From Thermoplasmatales archaeon (GTDB taxonomy: Archaea; Thermoplasmatota; E2; DHVEG-1): a stretch of 25,975 nt of DNA. The position numbers and the translations under genes are program-made. Shown here one piece after another: positions 1-6,437 of the stretch; within the stretch, counting starts at the first letter, position 1, and every line of letters starts with the position of its first letter. Location: positions 1 through 25,975 of the forward strand of contig JAGLML010000001.1 of assembly GCA_023140035.1 (NCBI GenBank). Reading direction: 5' to 3'. The notes below the pieces were generated by a model. It was not told the origin of the DNA, made no database searches, and was given only the letters and a program-made list of their open reading frames with translations.

Positions 1-34
1 TTAAACCTTTCTTGATGAGGTTATTTCCTTCCAT
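1..34 (-). CDS. 5' end of a leftward gene (probable exported or membrane protein)
   Basis: An ATG reads leftward from base 34 and stays open for 11 codons (MEGNNLIKKGL) to the window edge. A purine-rich GAGGGGG stretch sits just upstream of the ATG and serves as a strong ribosome binding site. An AT-rich TATA-like stretch lies near 68-78 on the same strand. A polar/basic start of this kind often precedes a hydrophobic signal segment in archaeal surface proteins, so an exported protein is a reasonable inference, but the diagnostic part is outside the window. It diverges from the PQQ-protein gene, and the two share the short intergenic region. Confidence 0.5.
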   Translation of the reverse strand, partial: MEGNNLIKKGL

Positions 35-97
35 GTTCCCCCTCTTCATATTAATAATGTAGAACTGATATATTTGTTTATCCCTGCCGTAGGTAGC

Positions 98-135
98 ATT
101 TATATACCCAATCATCTATAGATATAATTGGGAGG
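98..135 (+). promoter_or_regulatory. TATA box and ribosome binding site of the PQQ/PKD protein gene
   Basis: TTTATATA at 99-106 matches the archaeal TATA consensus. Transcription would start about 25 bases later, around 128-131. GGAGG at 131-135 lies nine bases before the GTG start at 145 and supports that start over internal ATGs. Confidence 0.6.
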
Positions 136-144
136 AACTATAAA

Positions 145-1758
145 GTGAAGCATATCATCCCGATACTGATAGTCCTGTTACTTCTTTCATCTGGGTTTGT
201 AGGTGTGTCAAATACCACAGAGGAGTTAACAGTTGATACTGAGCAGATGGAGCAGACAACAGCAACTTCTGCGGGTCCAATGAATTCTTCCTGGCCGATG
301 TTTGGTCATGATGTTCGTCATACTGGAAGGAGTCCTTATAGTACTGCTAACAATGAGTATATACTTAAATGGACATATTGGGTTGACTTTGGAATCGATT
401 CGTCTCCCGCCATTGATGAAAACAATATAATTTATGTGTCAAGTAAGGATAATTATTTGCATGCACTCTATCCAAATGGGACCGAGAAATGGCGGTTTGA
501 CTGTCATGATTGGGTAACTTCTTCTCCAGCAATCGATGAAGATGGAGTAGTTTATGTTGGCTCATGGGCCGACAGACTATTTGCAATCAATCCAAATGGA
601 TCACTTAAATGGCGTTTTGATACCCATGATACTATAACGTCTTCCCCTACAATTGCGAAAGACGGAACCATCTACTTTGGAGTGTTAGGAGCAGGGTCAA
701 ATAAGGGGTTGGTTTATGCCCTAAATCCAAATGGTACTGTTAAATGGCATTTTGACACAGGTGATAGGGTGTATTTTTCTCCAGCCATTGGTGATGATGG
801 GACTGTCTATGTAACTTCGAATTCTATGCTTCTTTATGCGTTATATCCCAATAATGGCACTATGAAATGGAGTCGGAGTATGGGCGCCTGGTGTGGAAGC
901 CCTACTATAGCTGATGATGGAACCATATATGTTGCTACAATGGCAGGTGATCTAAAAGCAATATATCCAAACAATGGGACAATTAAATGGACTAGCGGTA
1001 TTGACTGGGGAAGTGCAAATACCCCGTCCATTGCAGAGGATGGAACGATATACATAGGACAAAAATACTTCTATGCTATCAACCCTGATGGAACAAGAAA
1101 ATGGACTTTTGACCCTGAAGGAGATCTCCATGTTACAACATCTAGTGCAATTTCCGCTGATGGTACAATCTACTTTGGAGTAACAAGGGGCATCTACCGA
1201 GGGGATATTATCGCTCTTAATCCCGATGGAACCGAAAAATGGCAAAAGGTAATTGCTGATGATTGGGTGTATTCTTCGCCAGTAATTGACAGTGAGGGCA
1301 CAGTATATATTGGTTCACAATCAAGGGTAAGTGGAATATCATATGGCTATCTTTATGCGTTTGGCGAAGTAGATTCAAATGCACCTGATGCACCTGATAT
1401 TGATGGTCGAACCAATGGACGGGTCAGAAGGTCATATGATTACACGTTTATGTCTACAGACCCCAATGGCGATGATGTCTACTATTATATTGAATGGGGA
1501 GACGGTGCTGTAGAAGACTGGCTTGGTCCCTATAGTTCTGGTGAAGAAATAACACTAAGTCATACATGGAATGAGAAAGGAACGTATACAATTAGAGCCA
1601 GAGCTAAAGACACCTATAATTTGTGGGGCCCGTGGGGTGAACTTGAGGTCACTATGCCGATGAACCAACAATCACAGAACTGGTGGTTTTTACAGTTCTT
1701 ACAGAACCATCCACGGATGTTTCCGATACTAAGACAGCTACTAGGATTACATTATTGA
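145..1758 (+). CDS. Secreted PQQ-like beta-propeller protein with C-terminal PKD-like domain
   Basis: The protein has 537 residues with a GTG start behind a clear GGAGG. Residues 1-22 form a Sec signal peptide with a hydrophobic core (IPILIVLLLLSSGF). From about residue 45 to 415 there are eight repeats of the form SSPAIDEDGTVYVGS followed by LYALNPNGTEKWRF, the hallmark of PQQ-like (WIDE-type) eight-bladed propellers. Residues about 420-505 form an Ig-like/PKD-type module (DPNGDDVYYYIEWGDG, later HTWNEKGTYTIRARAKD), common in euryarchaeal surface proteins. The last 35 residues leave the domain and end in a short aromatic/basic tail, FLQNHPRMFPILRQLLGLHY, which may be an anchoring or sorting signal. 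The role is probably extracellular binding or cell-surface structure. Enzymatic use of PQQ is not implied by the repeats. Confidence 0.88.
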   Translation: MKHIIPILIVLLLLSSGFVGVSNTTEELTVDTEQMEQTTATSAGPMNSSWPMFGHDVRHTGRSPYSTANNEYILKWTYWVDFGIDSSPAIDENNIIYVSSKDNYLHALYPNGTEKWRFDCHDWVTSSPAIDEDGVVYVGSWADRLFAINPNGSLKWRFDTHDTITSSPTIAKDGTIYFGVLGAGSNKGLVYALNPNGTVKWHFDTGDRVYFSPAIGDDGTVYVTSNSMLLYALYPNNGTMKWSRSMGAWCGSPTIADDGTIYVATMAGDLKAIYPNNGTIKWTSGIDWGSANTPSIAEDGTIYIGQKYFYAINPDGTRKWTFDPEGDLHVTTSSAISADGTIYFGVTRGIYRGDIIALNPDGTEKWQKVIADDWVYSSPVIDSEGTVYIGSQSRVSGISYGYLYAFGEVDSNAPDAPDIDGRTNGRVRRSYDYTFMSTDPNGDDVYYYIEWGDGAVEDWLGPYSSGEEITLSHTWNEKGTYTIRARAKDTYNLWGPWGELEVTMPMNQQSQNWWFLQFLQNHPRMFPILRQLLGLHY

Positions 1759-1837
1759 TTTCTGCCAGAATTTGGTAAAGATTGTGAATATTGTAAATGG
1801 AGAGAAGAGACGCTAAAAATTAGATGATGCAGAAAGT

Positions 1838-1845
1838 AATATAAA
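1838..1845 (+). promoter_or_regulatory. TATA box for a leaderless CHAT-like gene
   Basis: AATATAAA is centred about 26 bases before the ATG at 1868. No SD lies between, so the mRNA probably begins at or next to the start codon. Confidence 0.45.
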
Positions 1846-1867
1846 ACCATCTATTATTTTTCAAATC

Positions 1868-2458
1868 ATGACATCACCAAACGTTTTCATTATCGAATCT
1901 CTATTTTTTGATGACGAAGAAAATGATAGATACGAAGGAAAATTTTTATCTCATATATTAAACCTTGATCGAGAAAAAAAAGCTTCAATTTATTATTATA
2001 TCAGAACAAAAAAAGAACTAGAAAAGATATTAAATAAATTTGATTTGAGTAATTATCGATACCTCCATATTTCCTGTCATGGAAATGATAAAAATTTGTA
2101 TACGACGTTAGATAGAATTTCATATGAGGAATTTGGAAAAATTATCAAACCACATCTTAACAAAAGGCGTTTGTTTCTCTCTGCCTGTGAATCAGTTAAT
2201 ATTAGTATGGCAAAAGTAATTATTCCTGACACTGAGTGTTATTCGTTAATTGGTTTTGGGAAGGCTATAGAATTTGCGGATGCTGCGGTAATGTGGGCTT
2301 CTTTTTATCATCTAATGTTTAAAAAGGATTCTAAAGCAATGAAACGAGAATATATACTTCCTATTCTTAAAAAAATTAAAAAAACTTATGATATTTCCAT
2401 GAGATTTTTCTCAAAAACTCCTAGAATCAAGGAAGGTGTAAGAGAGTATCTTGTTTGA
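1868..2458 (+). CDS. Small stand-alone CHAT/caspase-like protein
   Basis: The protein has 196 residues and no signal peptide. The strand containing YLHISCHGN (His71 followed by Gly) and the later RLFLSACES (Cys107) match the His-Cys dyad motifs of the CHAT/caspase fold, where the first strand ends in H-G and the second reads LSACES. The size fits a single catalytic domain with no TPR or other fused module. CHAT proteases are known as effectors or regulators in prokaryotic conflict systems, but a lone domain could also be an inactive or regulatory homologue. A TATA box about 26 bases upstream suggests a leaderless transcript. Downstream in the same direction is a winged-helix gene, then a convergent PRTase-fold gene, forming an accessory cluster. 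The dyad is visible; the substrate and partners are unknown. Confidence 0.7.
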   Translation: MTSPNVFIIESLFFDDEENDRYEGKFLSHILNLDREKKASIYYYIRTKKELEKILNKFDLSNYRYLHISCHGNDKNLYTTLDRISYEEFGKIIKPHLNKRRLFLSACESVNISMAKVIIPDTECYSLIGFGKAIEFADAAVMWASFYHLMFKKDSKAMKREYILPILKKIKKTYDISMRFFSKTPRIKEGVREYLV

Positions 2459-2463
2459 TAATT

Positions 2464-2549
2464 ATACTGCAGTATGAAAAATTTAATATAGTATAAATTA
2501 CATACATAAATATAGAATGGAGGAGAGGAGGAAGGAAAACAGACTGCAG
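2464..2549. repeat. Two copies of an ACTGCAGT palindrome
   Basis: A perfect 12-bp palindrome, ATACTGCAGTAT, lies at 2464-2475 and its core ACTGCAGT recurs at 2542-2549. Both lie between the CHAT-like gene and the winged-helix gene, flanking AT-rich TATA-like DNA at 2483-2498. They could be operator sites. The core is short, so chance cannot be excluded. Confidence 0.3.
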
Positions 2550-2618
2550 TACAAAAAACGCAAACTTTATAAACACCAAAATTTTTCACTCTCCGAAATA
2601 AGGAGTGAAAATAGATGA
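2517..2618 (+). CDS. Possible 33-residue basic micro-ORF coupled to the winged-helix gene
   Basis: An ATG at 2517 opens 33 codons rich in Lys and Arg, ending in TGA at 2616-2618. That stop overlaps the ATG at 2615 of the next gene in an ATGA arrangement, as in translationally coupled genes. A TATA-like GTATAAAT at 2491-2498 lies about 22-26 bases upstream. Against it: the composition follows the local purine bias, no domain is recognisable, and the TTTATAAA promoter of the downstream gene lies inside this ORF. It may be a leader peptide or simply fortuitous. Confidence 0.2.
   Translation: MEERRKENRLQYKKRKLYKHQNFSLSEIRSENR
2566..2611 (+). promoter_or_regulatory. TATA box plus inverted-repeat operator/hairpin before the winged-helix gene
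   Basis: TTTATAAA at 2566-2573 predicts a start near 2595-2600. A perfect 9-bp inverted repeat, TTTTCACTC (2583-2591) and GAGTGAAAA (2603-2611), spans that start point and includes the SD AGGAG at 2601-2605. The position suggests an autoregulatory operator or, in RNA, a hairpin hiding the SD. Confidence 0.45.
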
Positions 2619-2908
2619 CGAATTGGGAATTACTTTCACCAGAATTAAAAGCTTGTAGTGTCATCTATGAATTTACACAAATCAAAAAAGAGAAGATATG
2701 GTTTAATAAAATAGTCAAGATTCTGGAAAAAGATGTTTCTAGATCTACTATATCAAAGAGCTTGGACAAACTATTCGACTTGGGCGTAATAGATGGTAAT
2801 TGGAAAAAGGCAGAAGGGAAATGGACTAGAGTTTTTAATATCTCTGGAGAGGCAAAAGATTTTGTCAAGAGTATTTATAATAATACTAGGCGCCTTTCTA
2901 AATCCTAG
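2615..2908 (+). CDS. Winged-helix (MarR/ArsR-like) DNA-binding protein
   Basis: The protein has 97 residues. AGGAG at 2601-2605 lies nine bases before the ATG. Residues about 25-60 have a helix-turn-helix pattern (IVKILEKDVSRSTISKSLDK followed by LFDLGVI), and a beta wing follows (NWKKAEGKWTRVFNISGEA). The whole protein is one winged-helix domain, probably dimeric. The inverted repeat over its own promoter is a natural candidate for autoregulation. Its 3' end overlaps the convergent PRTase-fold gene by 11 bases. The family is too general to name a ligand or regulon; its position suggests control of the CHAT/PRTase module. Confidence 0.7.
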   Translation: MTNWELLSPELKACSVIYEFTQIKKEKIWFNKIVKILEKDVSRSTISKSLDKLFDLGVIDGNWKKAEGKWTRVFNISGEAKDFVKSIYNNTRRLSKS

Positions 2909-3932
2909 AGAAACGTCGAAATTCAGGGGATCTAAGTTCTACATTGTCAATTAATATTCCTTTTTTTCTTATTTCTGGTAATACTTTAGTCTGAATACTT
3001 TCTAAAAATTTTTGGTTTAAAAGAAATGGTACACATATCTTACAAATAATTTCTGATTTTTTGGTATTTGCTAGCTTGTAAAGACAAAAATCAGGGGAAT
3101 TTTTCCAAATTTGGCATTTACTGGGATCGTATCGTGGATTTAACAATGGCACCATTTTAATTTCTGTATTTCCATCATAACATGCCATAAAACATCTTAT
3201 TTTGTATCCATCTATCTCTGTAATTATTGAATCATAAGGAACGAGAATGGATTTATCATTTGAATTTATCTCAATTGATATATCGAGTGAATGTCTAGTA
3301 TCAGCAATTGAGTCAACAATAAAATCATCATATATATTCACAATTTTTCTACTAAATGATTCAACCAAATACTCGTATATTTTATCTAGGTTGGTATAGG
3401 ATGTTGTAAGCTTTAATATTGGATAATCTGGATTGTCTTTTACTCTAAGTCCTGAGAGATAAATAATCTCCCAATCCATATATTTCTTTGCTTGCGCTTC
3501 ATATGTAGAGAATTTTTTGCATGCCTCAATTTCAATCTGATGTTTTATATTAATATTATCAAAAGCTTTGTCATTTATTAACAGACAAGCAACTTTTATG
3601 CTCTGAGGTTTATGATTTTTGAGATCTCTAACTGTCCTAAGTATAGTTGCTCCAGAGCGAACTGAATTATCGAAAAGCAAAATTCTTAATCCTTTTATTA
3701 AAGGTGGTAAAATTTGGTTGTCTGAAATAATATTGAATTTTGCTAAGTCAGGATTATCATGAAAAAAATCATGTAATATCCACGTACCTTTTCTATCAAC
3801 GCCTACAATTGTATCAATTTTACCAATACATTTTTCCATTACTTTCCTTAAAAAATCATCTATTTCTTGTTTTATCTTGGGATATTTCTCGGGTTTTATT
3901 ATATCGTCCAGAGAAGTGACGTTTTCATACAT
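2898..3932 (-). CDS. Phosphoribosyltransferase-fold protein, two-part, probable accessory/conflict role
   Basis: The protein has 344 residues. The N-terminal half looks like a type I PRTase: DTIVGVDRKGTWIL (about 40-53) resembles the region of the first phosphate-contacting loop, and GLRILLFDNSVRSGATILRT (81-100) is the PRPP-binding loop, with S93-G94-A95-T96 in the phosphate-holding turn. The usual second acidic residue of the loop is Asn89 here, so catalysis may be altered or lost and the domain may only bind a nucleotide. Residues about 200-344 are unassigned; C-x2-C (CKICV) and C-x5-C (CQIWKNSPDFC) pairs occur there. Base-pathway PRTases are shorter and lack this half. TATATAC about 25 bases upstream suggests a leaderless message. 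Neighbours are a CHAT-like protein and two winged-helix regulators. PRTase-fold proteins have been described in predicted prokaryotic conflict systems, but the function here is inferred from context. Confidence 0.62.
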   Translation of the reverse strand: MYENVTSLDDIIKPEKYPKIKQEIDDFLRKVMEKCIGKIDTIVGVDRKGTWILHDFFHDNPDLAKFNIISDNQILPPLIKGLRILLFDNSVRSGATILRTVRDLKNHKPQSIKVACLLINDKAFDNINIKHQIEIEACKKFSTYEAQAKKYMDWEIIYLSGLRVKDNPDYPILKLTTSYTNLDKIYEYLVESFSRKIVNIYDDFIVDSIADTRHSLDISIEINSNDKSILVPYDSIITEIDGYKIRCFMACYDGNTEIKMVPLLNPRYDPSKCQIWKNSPDFCLYKLANTKKSEIICKICVPFLLNQKFLESIQTKVLPEIRKKGILIDNVELRSPEFRRFSRI

Positions 3933-3985
3933 TGGTTTTGGATAATTATCAGAGTATATAATGTTATGGAGGGGATTAGATGAGT

Positions 3986-4360
3986 CTATTTCTTGTTTTC
4001 AATTTCAACAATTTTTTGTTGCTCTGATGGTAATTTGATTTCTTTCTCATAGTCTTTTAAGAAAGTCATAAGACGCTCACCACGTAGTGTAAAATCATAA
4101 ACATGTGTTTCACGTCGTTCTGATCTTTTTGGATGTTGTTTGATTATGTTAAGATTCTGAAGGATTTTTAATCGGCGGGATAATGATGATTGTGATAGCT
4201 GTTTTTCTAGGGTTTTATCAAGATCCTTATAGCGTCGAGGTTCTTCTTCTAAAAGATACAATAGTTCTAGAGTGCCATCTTTCCCCAGTGTTCTACCGAG
4301 TTCCTTGCACTTTCCATAAGGACAGATTTTAATAACCTTGGAGTTTTTATTGTTATACAT
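3986..4360 (-). CDS. HxlR-like winged-helix transcriptional regulator
   Basis: The protein has 124 residues. It begins with CPYGKCKELGRTLGKDGTLE, matching the HxlR signature in which a Cys-Pro near the N terminus precedes the first helix. The winged helix covers about 25-105: an LLYLL helix, then the RRYKDLDKTL and SQSSLSRRLKILQNLNIIKQ helix-turn-helix, then the wing ETHVYDFTLRG. Cys13 and Cys18 could respond to thiol or redox state, as in some HxlR relatives. Directly upstream lies an array of five TGA-N5-TCA dyads at 16-bp spacing, which this protein may bind to regulate itself. It transcribes toward the PRTase gene 53 bases away and may share a transcript with it. Confidence 0.75.
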   Translation of the reverse strand: MYNNKNSKVIKICPYGKCKELGRTLGKDGTLELLYLLEEEPRRYKDLDKTLEKQLSQSSLSRRLKILQNLNIIKQHPKRSERRETHVYDFTLRGERLMTFLKDYEKEIKLPSEQQKIVEIENKK

Positions 4361-4398
4361 TTAAAATTCTAAATAGATTTATTATTAATAAACGTTCA

Positions 4399-4478
4399 GT
4401 TTTTGACTGTGTCAGAATTTGATTGTGTCAAATTTTGAATGTATCAGTTTTTGACACGGTCATTTTTTGATACAATCA
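4399..4478. repeat. Five tandem 16-bp units with TGA-N5-TCA dyads (operator/iteron array)
   Basis: Five 16-bp units run without gaps at 4399, 4415, 4431, 4447 and 4463. Each ends in an 11-bp dyad of the form TGA-N5-TCA preceded by a T-rich spacer. The dyads are TGACTGTGTCA, TGATTGTGTCA, TGAATGTATCA, TGACACGGTCA and TGATACAATCA, at 4404, 4420, 4436, 4452 and 4468. The first three have the same orientation. The last two read as the reverse complement, so the array has overall inverted symmetry. It abuts the start of the HxlR-like gene. On that strand a good TATA box (4498-4508) lies on its far side and a weaker AT-rich one (4378-4392) on its near side. Spaced dyads fit cooperative binding of dimers. 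Units are too short and lack spacers for CRISPR. Confidence 0.8.
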
Positions 4479-4497
4479 AGTTTTGTTCGAAAAATCA

Positions 4498-4508
4498 TAT
4501 ATAAAATT
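4498..4508 (-). promoter_or_regulatory. TATA-like element upstream of the dyad array
   Basis: On the minus strand this reads TTTTATATATG. A start about 25 bases downstream would fall in the fifth dyad, placing the whole array in the 5' leader of the HxlR-like gene. The opposite reading (rightward promoter) has no gene to serve. Confidence 0.35.
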
Positions 4509-4542
4509 GAAATTATGTCATATTCCCGTGAGTAGATTGTGA

Positions 4543-4698
4543 TTATTTACTATTTACGGGGGTTTTCCTAGGTTTATCCCAGTACGGGCTTTTGCATTTC
4601 GGGCATACTCTCGGTTTTTCCTCCCAGTTTCTTGGTATCCATTCGTGTTCGCATCGTTCGCATTTGTATCCATCAACGGTGATTTTGACTTTTCCCAT
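4543..4698 (-). CDS. Small two-CxxC zinc-ribbon protein (51 aa)
   Basis: A 51-codon gene starts with ATG at 4698 and stops with TAA at 4545-4543. The sequence has two knuckles, YKCERCEHEW (Cys13, Cys16) and RVCPKCKSPYW (Cys32, Cys35), a compact zinc ribbon, followed by a basic tail. TTTATATAC near 4722-4731 on the same strand lies about 25-30 bases before the ATG, so the message is probably leaderless. Small ribbons ending in CPKCKSPYWDKPR are common in archaea and have no settled function; nucleic-acid binding or protein-protein contact is likely. It sits between the HxlR-like gene and the transposase, bounded by 13-bp direct repeats. It was identified only from the reverse-strand reading and the paired Cys motifs. 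Confidence 0.8.
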   Translation of the reverse strand: MGKVKITVDGYKCERCEHEWIPRNWEEKPRVCPKCKSPYWDKPRKTPVNSK

Positions 4699-4723
4699 AC
4701 GTATAGAGTATACTATTTACGGG
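4548..4723. repeat. 13-bp direct repeats flanking the zinc-ribbon gene
   Basis: TACTATTTACGGG occurs exactly at 4548-4560 and again at 4711-4723. One copy covers the last codons and the other lies between the TATA box and start codon of the zinc-ribbon gene. Two identical 13-mers 163 bases apart are unlikely by chance. They could be regulator sites, recombination scars or target-site copies. Confidence 0.6.
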
Positions 4724-4777
4724 TATATAAATTTTAGGTATATTATTTCAAAGGTAAAGTTTATATACCCCTGAAGT

Positions 4778-4809
4778 ATATACTTTAATAGTAATATACT
4801 TTAAAAGTA
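4778..4809. repeat. Two tandem 16-bp AT-rich units upstream of the transposase
   Basis: ATATACTTTAATAGTA (4778-4793) is followed directly by ATATACTTTAAAAGTA (4794-4809), a 15/16 match. The units contain TATA-like motifs and lie about 45-77 bases before the transposase start, so they probably belong to its promoter region. Confidence 0.6.
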
Positions 4810-4811
4810 AG

Positions 4812-4841
4812 TGCCAAGGGTTGTTGGTCCTCCCCTTGGCA
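4812..4841 (+). promoter_or_regulatory. Hairpin next to the transposase ribosome binding site
   Basis: TGCCAAGGG (4812-4820) and CCCTTGGCA (4833-4841) form a perfect 9-bp stem with a 12-base loop. The SD GGAG follows at once (4842-4845). Leader hairpins like this are known in insertion sequences, where they limit translation of messages entering from outside; that role here is inferred. Confidence 0.5.
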
Positions 4842-4854
4842 GGAGATATAACGA

Positions 4855-6405
4855 ATGCGGTCTAGCAAACAAAACATCTCCAAATCGTACATAGAAAAGG
4901 AGATATATAACACATTTGAAATAATCGAAAATAAAAAGAAAATTTGCATAGCTGATTTTCTAAATAAATTAGAAATTAACTCATTAGTTCCCATCAATTA
5001 TAGATCAATTAAATTCTCTTGTGAATCCCTTATTAAGCTTATTATATTTCAGAAGCTTAAAGGAATGAAATTCCAAACACAACTAATAAGATACCTAAAA
5101 AGACATAGAAACGAACTGAAACTCCTCGGACTTGATGAAATACCTGATCAGACAACAATCAGCTACTTCATCAACCACATTCTCGATAACGAAACAAAAG
5201 AACTATTGAACTATACTACGAAAAAGATTGAAGAAATATCAGAAAAATTCGACATTATTCTAGATATACAAATACCACAATCAGAAAAACCAAAAACACA
5301 AGATAGAAACAGAAACTTCTATTACAAGAAAAACCAAAAAACAACAGAAGTTAGCAGGATGTTCAAAAAACGATTTTCATCTGTAATAGACCTGAACATC
5401 CACCACAACGCAATTTACACTAAAAAGGATTTTATAGACTTAATCCTGCATATGATATGGACAGGAGACTATGCAGAGAGCGGATCAGAAACATTAAAAC
5501 AAAAAAGAAACAAAACACCTGATGCTGACACATTCCTATATCATCTGAAAAACTACCAAAACATAGGACAGATTCAACGGATGTATCAGACATACTTTGA
5601 GATGATATGGGAATCAGCAAGGAAAGCAAACATGTTCCGCAAGCCAGTGGATGTGGCAATAGATTTCACCGACTGGTTCTTCTATGGAGATAAGAATGCA
5701 CCGATGGTCGTAGAAAAGAAACCAGAACGGGGAACTACACACTGCTATCGATTCGCCACCATCTCAATAGTAGAGCCAAAACAGAGATTTACATTACTTG
5801 CAATACCAGTTGGACCATTTGACAGAAAAGAGACAATCATCAGAACACTCCTTAACTATGCATCAAAGCGAGTTAAGATAAAACGATTGTATGCTGACAG
5901 GGGATTCTTCGATTCAAACTCCATTGAGATATTCAAAAGATTCAATATCAAATTCATTATGCCCTGCTCAGCTAACTCAAGAATAAAAAGAGTTCTTGAG
6001 GTTATGCCCGCTCCAAAAGTTATTACTAATTACGTGATGAAAAACAGCAGGTTCAATGTTGTATTGGTTGAAGATGAATACGGGATTAAAAGAGCATTTG
6101 CTACAAACATCGACTTTGATGAGAACGATGTAGGATTATCAAAAAGACTGTTCTACCTTTACAGTAAAAGGTGGGGGATTGAAACAGGTTATAGGGTGAA
6201 GAAGCATTCTTTCAGAGCGAAAACAACATCAAAGAATTATTTCATTCGGCTCTTCTACTTCTTGTTTTCTGCTTTGTTGTATAACCTGTGGATACTTGCT
6301 AGTATCATCATTAGCCTGGCTTTGTTTGGGTTTGTAAAGGATGTCCGTATTGTTAAATCGAAGTTTTTTGTTTCTGTTCTTCTCACGATTGACCCAGGGG
6401 GTTGA
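4855..6405 (+). CDS. IS4-superfamily DDE transposase, ISH3-like
   Basis: The protein has 516 residues, intact, with GGAG nine bases before the ATG. After an N-terminal helical DNA-binding region (about 45-130, with LDEIPDQTTISYFINHIL) comes an RNase H-type catalytic core. The first Asp is in VAIDFTDWFFYGD (Asp270), the second in RLYADRGFFDS (Asp348), and the Glu is in YSKRWGIETGYRVKK (Glu443), the Y-R-E signature of the IS4 superfamily. The C terminus is hydrophobic, as in this group. The arrangement and the TTHCYRFATISIVEP segment resemble the haloarchaeal/methanogen ISH3 group. All catalytic residues are present, so it may be active. It is flanked by accessory genes and does not visibly interrupt a gene. 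Confidence 0.88.
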   Translation: MRSSKQNISKSYIEKEIYNTFEIIENKKKICIADFLNKLEINSLVPINYRSIKFSCESLIKLIIFQKLKGMKFQTQLIRYLKRHRNELKLLGLDEIPDQTTISYFINHILDNETKELLNYTTKKIEEISEKFDIILDIQIPQSEKPKTQDRNRNFYYKKNQKTTEVSRMFKKRFSSVIDLNIHHNAIYTKKDFIDLILHMIWTGDYAESGSETLKQKRNKTPDADTFLYHLKNYQNIGQIQRMYQTYFEMIWESARKANMFRKPVDVAIDFTDWFFYGDKNAPMVVEKKPERGTTHCYRFATISIVEPKQRFTLLAIPVGPFDRKETIIRTLLNYASKRVKIKRLYADRGFFDSNSIEIFKRFNIKFIMPCSANSRIKRVLEVMPAPKVITNYVMKNSRFNVVLVEDEYGIKRAFATNIDFDENDVGLSKRLFYLYSKRWGIETGYRVKKHSFRAKTTSKNYFIRLFYFLFSALLYNLWILASIIISLALFGFVKDVRIVKSKFFVSVLLTIDPGG

Positions 6406-6437
6406 CATTATGATATTGGGAAGCCAAACCAATAACC

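Noticed and set aside
4399..4478. Possible CRISPR array
   Set aside because: Units are 16 bp, directly joined, with no unique spacers of 30-40 bases and no cas genes nearby.
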